Shown: positions 8,293 through 17,005, counted from the first letter of the stretch. The stretch is 50,085 bases of DNA from Pseudomonadota bacterium (GCA_023386455.1 JAEWJO010000096.1:1-50085); one strand, 5' to 3'. Notes: generated by a model from the sequence alone, not told the origin. Program-made: numbers and translations.

Positions 8293-10856
8293 TGAGGCGC
8301 GCCGTCTCGCTCGCCGTCGTCGTCGGTGCCGCCGCGGTCGCGTACGCGGTCGGCAACGGCGACATCAAGCCGGTGTCGCCGGTCACCGTCGTCACGGTCA
8401 CGTCGGCGACCGGCAGTGGCTCGGGCACGGCGACGCTCCAGAACACGACGTCGTCGACGACGTACAGCGTGCTGCTCACCGCGGACGACACGTGTGATCC
8501 GCTCGTCGGGTTCACCGTGCCCGCGAACCCGATCACGTCGTTCGGGCCGCTGAGCGCGCGCAGCGTGACGTTCAACTGTCCGCCGCGCGGTGGCCCGGCG
8601 ATGCGGCGCTGCCTCGTCCACGCGACGAACAACGCGAATCAGGCGCCGCTCACCGACTTCATGGGCCTGTGCCTCTACGGCGCGACGCCCGGCACGCTCG
8701 TGCCGCAGCAGACGTCCGTCGACTTCGGCACCGTCGACGTCGGCCGGGAGGCCGAGCTGACACTCGACCTCCGCCACATGGGCGCGCTGTCGCAGACGAT
8801 CACGCGCGTGTACCTCCAGACGACCGACGCCGACGGGAACTTCCGGTTCGCGACGCCGTGCAACCCCGACGCGCCATCGTGCAGCGAGGAGCTGCTCGCA
8901 CCGGTGCAGCTCGGCGAGACGATGTCGATCGGAGTCCGCTGCACCCCACAGACACCGGGCATGCACACCGCGAACGTGCTCGTCGGCACCGACACGTTCC
9001 AGCTGCTGTCGACACCGATCACGCTCCAGTGCATCGGCGGCGCGACGACCGCGCCCGTACTCGGCGTCAATCCATCGACGATCGACATCGTGTCGGGCAT
9101 CGAGCTCGACGGCGAGACCGCGAGCACGGTCGTCCACCTCTCGAATCCCGGCGGCGGCACGATCGTGATCCACGACGTCCGCACCGTCGACGTCGACCTC
9201 GACTCGGCGGCCGACTGGACGTACACCGCGACCGGCGCGTGCACCGGTCAGATCACGTCGACGTGCTCGCTCGATCCCGGCGAGACGATCGATCTCGCGC
9301 TGACGTTCGACCCGAGCGCGGTCGGACGCCGGCGCGCGACCCTGCTCGTCTCGTACAACGACACGCTCGATCGCACGCGCGAGATTCCGCTCGAAGGCAT
9401 CGGCCGCGGCGCGACGCTGCTCGTCGCGAACGGCCAGACGTCGCTGCCGTTCGGCCAGGTCCCGCTCGGCCGCACGGCGCAGCTCGACTTCTCGCTGATC
9501 AACACCGGCAACCGCGACGCGATGGCGAACCTGTCGCTCGGCACGGGCGCGACGCCGCCGTTCACGATGTCACCCGCGGCGATGGCGGCCGTCTCGCCGG
9601 CGATGCCGAGGCCGGTGACCGTGAGCTGCACGCCGTCGACCGTGACCCCGGCGATGACGACGGTCACCGCCGCCAGCAGCGACGCACTCGGGATGCCGAT
9701 GCTCCCGCTCACCGCGACGTGCGAGGGCACGACGGGAGAGCTCGCCGCCTCGCCGCCCGCGGTGCTGTTCGGCGAGATCCGGCTGCGCGGCTCGCCGATC
9801 ACGCGCACGGTGCAGCTCCAGGCGACGGGCGCGCCGCTCGCGCTCACTGGCCAGCCGCAGCTCAACGGCACGTCGCCGGACGTCTCCGTCGGCGCCTACT
9901 CGGCCACGACGACGCCGGCGACGTTCGACGTGACGGTGACGCCGCCCTCGGGGTCCGCGGCGCAGGGCACCGTGAGCGGCACGATCGCGGTCGCGAGCAG
10001 CGCCGGCGACTCGCTCGCGATTCCGGTCGCCGCGCGCATCGTCGAGGCGTCGTACGACGTCGCCGCCAAGGTCGAGCTCGGCACGTTCTGCGTCGGTCAG
10101 CCGACGACATCGTCGAACGCGGCGCTCGTGTCGAGTGGCACCGCGACGATCTCGGTGACGATGCCGACGTTCGCGGCGTCGCCCTCGCCGTTCTCGCTCG
10201 CGCTCGCGACGCCGACGCAGTACCCCCCGGTGCTCGGACCGGCCGGCGGCGCCGCGCGCGTCGCGGTGACCGCCAAGCGGCAGACGCAGGTCGCGACCGT
10301 GACCGACACGCTCACGTGGCACACGGACGTCGAGGACAAGCCCACCGCCGAGACCGTCGTCAACGCGCAGTTCATCGATGCCGGCGCCGCGATCGCGCCG
10401 CGCTCGATCGACTTCGGCGAGGTCACCGTGCACCTGTTCACCGAGGACGGCCAGCGCGTGACGATCCAGAACTGCAACGACACGCCGCTGCAGCTCGATC
10501 CGCCGATGGTGCGCACGCCGTTCGAGATCGAGAGCCCGAACTTCCCGCCGATGCTCGCGCCGAACGAGACCGTCACGTTCAGCGTCGGCTTTCACCCGAC
10601 CCGCAAGGGTGCCGTCACCGACGTGCTTCGCATCACCTCGCCGCAGCTCCCGGGCGCGCCGCTCGAGGTGACGCTGTTCGGGTTCGGCAAGACGCCCGAG
10701 GACACCCCACCGGACGGTGGAACCGGTAACAACGGCGGCGGTGACACGAGCTTCTACGCGTGCTCGTGCTCGTCGAGCGACCGCCCGCTCGGGACTCTCC
10801 CGATCCTGCTGGCGTTCCTCTGGGTGTCTCGTCGCCGGCGCGATCGGTTACCCTGA
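8292..10856 (+). CDS. ASH-repeat (choice-of-anchor D) surface protein with MYXO-CTERM-like tail
   Basis: 854 residues. The signal peptide begins MRRAVSLAVVVGAAAVAYA. The body is a chain of immunoglobulin-like ASH/Hydin-type domains, each opening with an F-G-x-V type strand: VDFGTVDVGREAELTL, LPFGQVPLGRTAQLDF, VLFGEIRLRGSPITRT and IDFGEVTVHLF. Cys pairs are frequent, as expected for an exported protein. The C-terminus after a Gly/Asn linker is DTSFYACSCSSSDRP, then a hydrophobic segment (TLPILLAFLWV) and SRRRRDR. This is the Cys + helix + Arg layout of MYXO-CTERM surface anchoring signals. The ATG shares a base with the upstream stop (TGATG). A paralogue follows directly, so both are probably surface proteins of one operon. 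Confidence 0.85.
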   Translation: MRRAVSLAVVVGAAAVAYAVGNGDIKPVSPVTVVTVTSATGSGSGTATLQNTTSSTTYSVLLTADDTCDPLVGFTVPANPITSFGPLSARSVTFNCPPRGGPAMRRCLVHATNNANQAPLTDFMGLCLYGATPGTLVPQQTSVDFGTVDVGREAELTLDLRHMGALSQTITRVYLQTTDADGNFRFATPCNPDAPSCSEELLAPVQLGETMSIGVRCTPQTPGMHTANVLVGTDTFQLLSTPITLQCIGGATTAPVLGVNPSTIDIVSGIELDGETASTVVHLSNPGGGTIVIHDVRTVDVDLDSAADWTYTATGACTGQITSTCSLDPGETIDLALTFDPSAVGRRRATLLVSYNDTLDRTREIPLEGIGRGATLLVANGQTSLPFGQVPLGRTAQLDFSLINTGNRDAMANLSLGTGATPPFTMSPAAMAAVSPAMPRPVTVSCTPSTVTPAMTTVTAASSDALGMPMLPLTATCEGTTGELAASPPAVLFGEIRLRGSPITRTVQLQATGAPLALTGQPQLNGTSPDVSVGAYSATTTPATFDVTVTPPSGSAAQGTVSGTIAVASSAGDSLAIPVAARIVEASYDVAAKVELGTFCVGQPTTSSNAALVSSGTATISVTMPTFAASPSPFSLALATPTQYPPVLGPAGGAARVAVTAKRQTQVATVTDTLTWHTDVEDKPTAETVVNAQFIDAGAAIAPRSIDFGEVTVHLFTEDGQRVTIQNCNDTPLQLDPPMVRTPFEIESPNFPPMLAPNETVTFSVGFHPTRKGAVTDVLRITSPQLPGAPLEVTLFGFGKTPEDTPPDGGTGNNGGGDTSFYACSCSSSDRPLGTLPILLAFLWVSRRRRDRLP

Positions 10857-10861
10857 ACGCG

Positions 10862-13714
10862 ATGAGAACGCGGTCGCGTCAGACGCGCCGGGCCCTTGCT
10901 GCGCTCGTCGTCAGCGCGGTCGTCGCCGGGACCGCGTACGCGCAGCTCGCGATCACGAGCCAGAGTGCACCGACCAATGGCCCGATCCCGGTCAACCAGG
11001 TCGGCCGCATCGTGTTCTCGATCCGCAACACGACCGCGAGCTCGGTCGACATCGTCGGCTTCACGCCGCAGATGATGCTGAGCGCGCTGCCGACGGGCTG
11101 CCAGAACGTGACCCTGTCGCGCCTCGACATGCCCGGCATGCAGGCGAGGACGCTCGCGTCGAACGAGCAGCAGCAGTACCTCGCGACCGTGTCGCCGGGG
11201 TTCGCGATGCCCGGCATGTACAACTGCACGTGGGACATCGCGACGAACCCCGCGATCGCGCCGGCGCCGACGGTGACGACCTCGTATCAGGTGTCGGCGA
11301 CGCCGGGCGAGATCGACGTCCAGCCGACGATCATGAGCTTCGGCTCGCAGACCGCGCCCGGGTTCGAGATCCAGCAGACGCTCGTCACGAACTACGGCTC
11401 GAGCGCGCCGGCGATGATGACGATCACCGGCGACGCGGGGTCGAACCTGTCGTTCACCGGCGCGTGCAGCGGTCACTCGTGCTTCACGTCGGTCAACGGC
11501 GGTGGCAGCGGCGGCGGTGGCGTCGGGATCAAGTGCCAGCCGAATTCGACGATGGCCGTCGTCGCCCAGCTCGAGGTCGTGACGATGCCCGGCATGGGGT
11601 CGGGCTCGATGATGCCCGTGCCCGGCATGGGCTCGGCGACGCTCGTGTGGGACGCGTTCACCGGCAACCTCATCCGCATCGTCGAGAATCCGATCTCGAT
11701 CACCGCGCCGCTCGGCCAGGTTGGCTCGGGCTCGGCGACCGTCGTCGCGATGATCGGTCAGACGACGATGCAGAACGCGTTCATCTCGGGCGGCGACGCG
11801 ACGTTCAAGATCTCGAACTGCGGCGCGCAGACCTGCGCGTTCTCGCCCGCGATCTCGACGCCGACGAGCCTGACCGTCGAGTGCCAGACCGCGGCGGCGC
11901 CGAAGCTGGCGACGCTGACCGTCGTCGAGCCCGGCGGCGGCTCCGACTTCAAGCCGATCACGTGCACGTCGACCGGCGGCGGCCCGATGCTGTTCGTCAA
12001 TCCCGGCTCGCACGACTACGGCACGGTGCCCGTCGGCCAGACCTCGCCGTTCATGTTCGAGCTCCGCAACACCGGCGGTGCGATGCTGAGCGGCGTCGCG
12101 ATCACGTTCCCCGGCCCGTCGGGCCCGCACTGGAGCGCGTCGTCCTGCACGCCGGCGTCGCCGTGCTCGATCGCGCCGGCCTCGTCGACGTTCGTCACCG
12201 TCACGTTCGCGCCGGCCGCACACGGCGACAAGTCGACGACGATGCAGATCGCGTCGAACGATCCGGCGAGCCCGGCGTTCGTCTCGCTGATGGGCGTCGG
12301 CACGGGCGGCGTCATGGTCGTCACGTCGCCCGCCGGCCCTCCCTACGATCTCGACCTCGGCACGATCCCGCGCGGCCAGATGTTCTCGCGCACCGTGACG
12401 ATCGCGAACAGCGGCAACGCGGGCATCACCGCGCAGATCACCGGAGCGACCGCGCCGTACTCGGTGATGCCGGCATCGGACTTCATCACGAGCTCGCCGA
12501 AGAGCTTCACGGTGACGTGCCAGTCGAGCACCGCGAGCGCGAACAACGACCAGACGCTGTCGATCACGTCGGACGCGTACGTGGGCTCGCCGCAGAGCCT
12601 CGCGGTCCACTGCACGATCGCCGACACGCTCGTCCAGGTGACCCCGAGCAGCTTCGACTTCGGCGAGGTCCGCATCGGCTCGCCGGCCCGGACGCTCGCG
12701 GTCACCGTGACGAACCCGATGACCGCGCCGGCGCCCGCGCACGTCGTCAGCCTCGGTCTTCGCGATCCGCGCGATGGCCTCTCGCTCGTGCCGCCGAGCA
12801 CCGACGTCGTGCTCCAGCCGGGCGACGCCGCGTCGGCGACGCTGCAGCTGACGACCGCGATGGACTCCGATCTCGCCGGCGAGTTCCTCGACATCCACGT
12901 CGACGGCGCGATGCTCGCGCTGCCGGTCACCGGCAAGGTCGTGACACCGCACTCGCGTGTCGTGCCGGGCGAGCTCGACCTCGGCACCGCGTGCGTCGGC
13001 ACGCAGGTCGCGGGCACCGTCATGCTGATCAACGACGGCACCGCGACGCTCGGCGTCGATCCGCCGCAGCTCGACGGCAGCTTCCTCGCGTCGAGCCCGC
13101 CGGGCACGACGTACCCGCTCGCGCTGTCGCCGATGAACGCGATCGCCGCGTCGGTCTCGCCGGCGATGAGCGCGACCGGACCGATCGAGGGCCTCTTGAC
13201 CTGGCGCGACGACAGCCCGAGCGAGTTCCACATCCCGGTGAAGCTCGACTACGTGTCGTCGGGCACCGCGCTATCGCCCGCCGCGCTCGACTTCGGCACC
13301 GTCGCGGTCGACGCTGCCGCGTTCCCGCAGCACATCACGCTCGAGAACTGCGACCTCGCGCCCTCGAAGATCACGATCAAGGCGATCAACACGAAGCAGG
13401 GCGCGGTCGGCGCGTGGGTTCTCGAGCCGCGCCTCGGCTACGACAAGATGCTCGCCGCACACGAGAAGCAGGCGATCACCGTGACGTTCCGGCCGCCGGC
13501 GCGCGGCCGCTACGAGGCGAACCTCGAGATCGTCACCGACGCGGGCCCTCGCACGATCCATCTCTCCGGCGATGCGACCGGCCGCGACTTCGACGAGACG
13601 AGCTTCTACGCGTGCGCGTGCAGCGGCCCGGGTGCGCCGTCGCGGGGCTGGCCGATCGCGCTCGCGCTCGTCGCTATCGTCCGGCGCCGCCGCGCACCTT
13701 CTTCAGCTCGGTGA
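10862..13714 (+). CDS. Second ASH-repeat surface protein with MYXO-CTERM-like tail
   Basis: 950 residues from the ATG at 10862, 5 bp after the preceding stop. The signal peptide is LAALVVSAVVAGTAYA. Repeated ASH-type domains include HDYGTVPVGQTSPFMF, LDLGTIPRGQMFSRTV, FDFGEVRIGSPARTLAV, LDLGTACVGTQVAGTV and LDFGTVAVDAAAF. The middle has Gly/Met-rich stretches (PGMGSGSMMPVPGMGS). The C-terminus ETSFYACACSGPGAPSRG + WPIALALVAIV + RRRRAP matches its neighbour closely, so both are probably processed and anchored the same way. The last 41 bp overlap the convergent kynureninase-like gene. Co-expression with the kinase and TPR protein upstream is inferred from spacing. Confidence 0.85.
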   Translation: MRTRSRQTRRALAALVVSAVVAGTAYAQLAITSQSAPTNGPIPVNQVGRIVFSIRNTTASSVDIVGFTPQMMLSALPTGCQNVTLSRLDMPGMQARTLASNEQQQYLATVSPGFAMPGMYNCTWDIATNPAIAPAPTVTTSYQVSATPGEIDVQPTIMSFGSQTAPGFEIQQTLVTNYGSSAPAMMTITGDAGSNLSFTGACSGHSCFTSVNGGGSGGGGVGIKCQPNSTMAVVAQLEVVTMPGMGSGSMMPVPGMGSATLVWDAFTGNLIRIVENPISITAPLGQVGSGSATVVAMIGQTTMQNAFISGGDATFKISNCGAQTCAFSPAISTPTSLTVECQTAAAPKLATLTVVEPGGGSDFKPITCTSTGGGPMLFVNPGSHDYGTVPVGQTSPFMFELRNTGGAMLSGVAITFPGPSGPHWSASSCTPASPCSIAPASSTFVTVTFAPAAHGDKSTTMQIASNDPASPAFVSLMGVGTGGVMVVTSPAGPPYDLDLGTIPRGQMFSRTVTIANSGNAGITAQITGATAPYSVMPASDFITSSPKSFTVTCQSSTASANNDQTLSITSDAYVGSPQSLAVHCTIADTLVQVTPSSFDFGEVRIGSPARTLAVTVTNPMTAPAPAHVVSLGLRDPRDGLSLVPPSTDVVLQPGDAASATLQLTTAMDSDLAGEFLDIHVDGAMLALPVTGKVVTPHSRVVPGELDLGTACVGTQVAGTVMLINDGTATLGVDPPQLDGSFLASSPPGTTYPLALSPMNAIAASVSPAMSATGPIEGLLTWRDDSPSEFHIPVKLDYVSSGTALSPAALDFGTVAVDAAAFPQHITLENCDLAPSKITIKAINTKQGAVGAWVLEPRLGYDKMLAAHEKQAITVTFRPPARGRYEANLEIVTDAGPRTIHLSGDATGRDFDETSFYACACSGPGAPSRGWPIALALVAIVRRRRAPSSAR

Positions 13715-14843
13715 AGAACAGATCGATCTCCTCCGGCTTCGTGTAGAAGTGCGGCGCGATGCGAATGCCGGCGGTCGGCCGGTGGTCGCAGAAGAACTTC
13801 CGGCGGTTGAGCTCGCGGCACACGTCGGCCGAGCCGACGAAGTCGAACACGACCGAGCCGCCGCGGCTCTCGGCCGAGCGCGGACTGTTGAGCTTCATGC
13901 CGAGCTCGTCGACCCAGTCGATGCAGGCCTGGGTCATGACGAGGCTCTTCTCGCGGATCTTGCGGACGCCGATCTCGGCGATGATCGTGTGACCCGCGCG
14001 CGCCTGGTACAGCGAGGCGACCGCGGGCGTGCCGCCCATGAAACGCCACACGGTCTCGGCATACGACTGGTCGGGCATCGTGAACGCGAACGGCGCCTCG
14101 TTGCCGAACCATCCCGTCGCGCGCGGCGCGAACTGCTCGATCAGATCCTTGCGGACGTAGAGCCACGCCGCGCCCGGCCCGCCGCACAGGTACTTGATCG
14201 AGCCGCCGATCGCGAACGACACGCCGAGGTCGACGACGTCGAGCGGCACCGTGCCGATCGACTGATAGCAGTCGAGGATCACGTGCGCGCCGACCTCCTT
14301 CGCGCGTGCGCAGATCTTCTTCGCGTCCTGGATGTAGCCACTCGAGAACACGACGTGCGAGATCGGCACGACGAGCGTGTGCTCGTCGATCGCCGCGCAG
14401 ATCGCGTCGGCATCGATCGAGATCTTGTCGGCGGCCGGCGGTACGAGCACGCACGTCGCGCCGCGGCGCTGCTCGGCGTGCCACACGTACGACACGCTCG
14501 GGAACTGCAGCGCCTCGAACACGATCTTGTTGCGCTCCGGCGTGTAGTCGAAGCACGACGCGAGGATGCTCGTGATCGTCGAGACGTTCTGGTTCATCGT
14601 CACGGTGCCCTGCGGCGCCGAGATGATCTTCTCGATGCGTGCGGCGGCGCGATCGACCTCCGGCAGCCACTCGCTCCACGCGGTGATCGACCTCGTCCGC
14701 CACAGCTCGGCGAACTCGGCGAGATCGTCGGCGGTCCTTGCCGGCACGCAGCCGAGCGAGTGCGAGATGAAGTGAACGCACTCCTCGAGCGCCGGGAAGT
14801 GCTTGCGATACTCGAGCAGGCTCTCGGCGATCGGGTCAGCCAT
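13674..14843 (-). CDS. kynU: PLP-dependent class V enzyme, kynureninase-like
   Basis: 389 residues, cytoplasmic. It is a fold-type I PLP enzyme of the aminotransferase class V group. The cofactor Lys is K217 in GGSIKYLCGGPGAAWLYV, which matches the kynureninase-type KYL-x-GGPG motif. The PLP-binding Asp is D191 in VILDCYQSIGTVPLD. The substrate-side segment WFGNEAPFAF and the late GIRIAPHFY also fit. Kynureninase splits kynurenine (or 3-hydroxykynurenine) to anthranilate and alanine. A tryptophan-dioxygenase-family gene lies two genes upstream on the same strand, which supports a tryptophan-breakdown role. No kynurenine formamidase is recognisable in the window. A different class V lyase or desulfurase remains possible. 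Confidence 0.65.
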   Translation of the reverse strand: MADPIAESLLEYRKHFPALEECVHFISHSLGCVPARTADDLAEFAELWRTRSITAWSEWLPEVDRAAARIEKIISAPQGTVTMNQNVSTITSILASCFDYTPERNKIVFEALQFPSVSYVWHAEQRRGATCVLVPPAADKISIDADAICAAIDEHTLVVPISHVVFSSGYIQDAKKICARAKEVGAHVILDCYQSIGTVPLDVVDLGVSFAIGGSIKYLCGGPGAAWLYVRKDLIEQFAPRATGWFGNEAPFAFTMPDQSYAETVWRFMGGTPAVASLYQARAGHTIIAEIGVRKIREKSLVMTQACIDWVDELGMKLNSPRSAESRGGSVVFDFVGSADVCRELNRRKFFCDHRPTAGIRIAPHFYTKPEEIDLFFTELKKVRGGAGR

Positions 14844-14855
14844 GCGCCTGGCGTA

Positions 14856-15233
14856 TCACGGCGCGGCGTCGACGGCGACGGCCGCATCGGCGGCGACCGG
14901 CAGCGGCACACCGGCGTCGATGCGCAGCTCGGGCGGCAGGCCCGGCGGCGGCGGCGTCACCGACTGATACCGAGGATCGCCCTCGGTCAGATACGGATCG
15001 GGCTCCTCTGCATTCGTGTACGCGAACAGCATCACGAGCCCGGTGAGGCCACCGCGGCCGACGCCCGCGACGCCGCCGACGATCAGGCAGTCGGTCTTGT
15101 CGCTGACGTTGAGCGAGCACAGGCCGAGCGTCAGCGTGCCGGCGACCGCACCGATCGTCACGGCGGGATGCTTCTGCGCGAACGCGCAGCCGCACACGCC
15201 GAGCAGGGCGACGATACCGAGCGCGCGCCTCAT
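14856..15233 (-). CDS. Small lipoprotein/secreted protein, unknown function
   Basis: 125 residues. The N-terminus MRRALGIVALLGVCGCAFA is a signal sequence with Cys residues that could serve as a lipobox (VCGC), though it is not ideal. Two Gly-rich hydrophobic stretches follow (VTIGAVAGTLTLGL and CLIVGGVAGVGRGGLTGLVMLF), then a Pro/Ala-rich tail. The start ATG overlaps the stop of the upstream dioxygenase-like gene by 4 bp (ATGA) and the kynureninase-like gene begins 12 bp downstream. The placement suggests co-transcription, but nothing in the protein suggests an enzyme of that pathway. Unrecognised. Confidence 0.65.
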   Translation of the reverse strand: MRRALGIVALLGVCGCAFAQKHPAVTIGAVAGTLTLGLCSLNVSDKTDCLIVGGVAGVGRGGLTGLVMLFAYTNAEEPDPYLTEGDPRYQSVTPPPPGLPPELRIDAGVPLPVAADAAVAVDAAP

Positions 15234-15937
15234 CCGTGATAGCCGGGTTCGTGGCCCTTGGCGGCCTGCTTGGCGGTCCAGTCGGCGAACACGTCGTCGC
15301 GGACATCCCACAGCGCGGGGAAGAACCGCGTCTTCATGCCGTGCGCGAGCAGGTCGGAGTGCTTGCCCTTCAGCGACGGCGTGCCGGTGCCGATGATGCG
15401 GTAGACGAGCACGAGGTGGCGGTAGCGCCACATCTGCAGCAGCTGGTCGTAGTCGACGAGGCCCTCGCACAGCTTGAACAGCGCGTGGTGATCGTGCGGG
15501 CTGTCGTAGATCTCGCGCAGCGACACGCCGGTGCGCTCGAGGAACGCCGCGAACGCGGGCCACACGACCTCACCGGGCAGCTTCAGCATCGTCCGGAAGC
15601 CCGGCGACTCCTGACCCGAGCCGCGGCCGAGGCCGAGGCGGATCGTCATGTAGTCGGTCGGTGCCATCGTGTCGAGCAGCTCGACCGAGTGGAGCAGCAC
15701 GCGCTGGATCTTCGCGACGCGCTCGAGCGTCGACGTCGCGCGCGGCACCTCGTCGGCGGCCAGGAGCGACGTCATGAAGCGGAGCTCGTGCTCGATCAGC
15801 TTCATGTAGAGCTCGTGTGCCTGATGGACGACCTGGAACTGCAGCTCGTCGTGACACGACAGCGCCTCCGCGGGCTTCTGCAGGCGCAGCAGCTCCTCGG
15901 TGCGGATGTACTTCTCGTAGTCGGTCAGAGGCGCCAT
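15230..15937 (-). CDS. Divergent tryptophan 2,3-dioxygenase-family haem protein
   Basis: 235 residues of the TDO superfamily. The helix with the distal His is QFQVVHQAHELYMKLIEHEL (H38); the family's Arg is in DYMTIRLGLG (R100); the proximal haem His is H174 in WRYRHLVLVYRIIG. The usual GTGGSSG substrate loop after the haem ligand is replaced by GTGTPSLKGK (183-192). The protein is about 50 residues shorter than the canonical TDO encoded at 36198. Known relatives with altered loops act on other aromatic substrates, so tryptophan oxidation should not be assumed. However, the operon also carries a kynureninase-like gene, which supports the classical pathway. Confidence 0.75.
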   Translation of the reverse strand: MAPLTDYEKYIRTEELLRLQKPAEALSCHDELQFQVVHQAHELYMKLIEHELRFMTSLLAADEVPRATSTLERVAKIQRVLLHSVELLDTMAPTDYMTIRLGLGRGSGQESPGFRTMLKLPGEVVWPAFAAFLERTGVSLREIYDSPHDHHALFKLCEGLVDYDQLLQMWRYRHLVLVYRIIGTGTPSLKGKHSDLLAHGMKTRFFPALWDVRDDVFADWTAKQAAKGHEPGYHG

Positions 15938-16025
15938 CTTGTCGGGGGATTTACCACATTGCGGCGTCGGAACTGTTCGGAGAGAATGGTCTTCGTGGCA
16001 CGTCCGTACCTACGTGAGTAGCCTC

Positions 16026-16580
16026 ATGAAGTACGGAATCTTCTTCGTGATCCTGGGTTCAGCTTCGACCGCCGCTGCGCAATCCGCGCCCGATGAAGGG
16101 CAGATCCAGCAGCCCGCACCGACGCGAGCGACGTTCGTGTCGACGGGCGAAGAGAAATGGGACGTCTGGATCGACAAGCAGCCGGCGTGTCAGACGCCCT
16201 GCTCGCTCGGCATCATGCCGCTCAGCTTCGTCGTGCTGCGCTCGCAGGAGCGCAATCCGATCCGGCTCGACGTCGGCTACATGCCCGCCGGTGACCTGAT
16301 GGTCACGGCGAAGCCGCTGTCGTCGGGGATGTACGCGACCGGCATCGTGTTCACGTCGCTGTCGGGCATGGCGCTCGCGACCGGCATCACGCTCACCGCC
16401 GTCGGTTGCGCGACCGACCGCAGCGGCATGTGTACGGCGGGGCTCATCACCGGCGGTGCCGGCGCGGTCGGCCTCTACGGCTCGATCTATCTCATGCGCA
16501 AGGCACTCCCGAAGGTCAGCCTCGGCCCGGCGCAGCCGTACGTCGCGGGTTCCCAGGTCGGCCTCGCCGGCACGTTCTAG
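16026..16580 (+). CDS. Secreted membrane-associated protein, PEGA-like, unknown function
   Basis: 184 residues from the ATG at 16026, chosen because it begins a signal peptide (MKYGIFFVILGSASTAAA); frames upstream extend without conserved features. After a Gln/Pro stretch a small beta domain (KWDVWIDKQPACQTPCSLGIMPLSFVVL) resembles the PEGA/protein-anchor type. Two hydrophobic segments follow (ATGIVFTSLSGMALATGITLTAVG and AGLITGGAGAVGLYGSIYLM). This is a frequent layout for hypothetical myxobacterial envelope proteins. It diverges from the dioxygenase-like gene, with 88 bp between the starts, and precedes groES. Confidence 0.65.
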   Translation: MKYGIFFVILGSASTAAAQSAPDEGQIQQPAPTRATFVSTGEEKWDVWIDKQPACQTPCSLGIMPLSFVVLRSQERNPIRLDVGYMPAGDLMVTAKPLSSGMYATGIVFTSLSGMALATGITLTAVGCATDRSGMCTAGLITGGAGAVGLYGSIYLMRKALPKVSLGPAQPYVAGSQVGLAGTF

Positions 16581-16636
16581 CCCGGATTATTCGCGGATCT
16601 CAAGACGCTGCAATTGCTGGCGTTTTGCGAATTTTG

Positions 16637-16663
16637 TTAGCACTCGCTCTGAGGGGTTGCCAA
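16637..16663 (+). promoter_or_regulatory. CIRCE-like HrcA operator upstream of groESL
   Basis: The left half TTAGCACTC (16637-16645) is a perfect CIRCE half-site. After exactly 9 bases comes GGTTGCCAA (16655-16663), which matches 6 of 9 positions of the right half GAGTGCTAA. CIRCE is the binding site of the HrcA heat-shock repressor, normally in front of groE or dnaK operons. The degenerate right half lowers confidence. Confidence 0.65.
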
Positions 16664-16685
16664 GGTCGAAGGGCGTCGTTATAGG
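16657..16685 (+). promoter_or_regulatory. Candidate sigma-70-type promoter for groES-groEL
   Basis: TTGCCA at 16657-16662 (5/6 to the -35 consensus), a 17-base spacer, and TATAGG at 16680-16685 (4/6 to the -10). The -35 lies inside the right half of the CIRCE-like site, so a bound repressor would block polymerase. The predicted transcript would begin about 25 bases before the groES ATG. Confidence 0.4.
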
Positions 16686-16717
16686 AGGCGCCACGAACCC
16701 CAATCTGGAGTGAGGAA

Positions 16718-17005
16718 ATGAAGATCCGTCCGCTGCACGATCGAATTCTCGTCAAGCGTCTCGACGAAGAGACCAAGACCGCTGGTGGTCTGTTCATCCC
16801 CGACTCGGCCAAAGAGAAGCCGATCCAGGCCAAGGTCATCGCCGTCGGCGCCGGCAAGCGCGACAAGGACGGCAAGCTGATCGCCCTCGAGGTGAAGGCC
16901 GGCGACAAGGTGCTGTTCAGCAAGTACAGCGGCACCGAAGTGAAGATCGACGGCGACGAGCACCTCATCCTCCGCGAAGACGACCTCCTCGCGGTTCTCG
17001 ACTGA
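16718..17005 (+). CDS. groES: Co-chaperonin GroES
   Basis: 95 residues, the standard GroES length. It opens MKIRPLHDRILVKRLDEETK and has the mobile-loop segment KTAGGLFIPDSAKEKP, then GDKVLFSKYSGTEVKIDG and the C-terminal LREDDLLAVLD. It forms the heptameric lid of the GroEL folding chamber in the cytoplasm. A Shine-Dalgarno (GGAGTGAGGA) ends 2 bases before the ATG. groEL follows after 30 bp, and a CIRCE-like operator is upstream, which implies heat-shock control by HrcA. Confidence 0.98.
   Translation: MKIRPLHDRILVKRLDEETKTAGGLFIPDSAKEKPIQAKVIAVGAGKRDKDGKLIALEVKAGDKVLFSKYSGTEVKIDGDEHLILREDDLLAVLD

Noticed and set aside
13674..13714. Frameshift at the ASH protein/kynureninase overlap
   Set aside because: Both proteins end with expected features (Arg-rich anchor, and a normal C-terminus), so a true 41-bp convergent overlap is simpler.
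10717..13746. Long plus-strand frame overlapping the second ASH protein
   Set aside because: Arg/Asp-rich shadow frame; the other frame has a signal peptide, repeats and an anchor.
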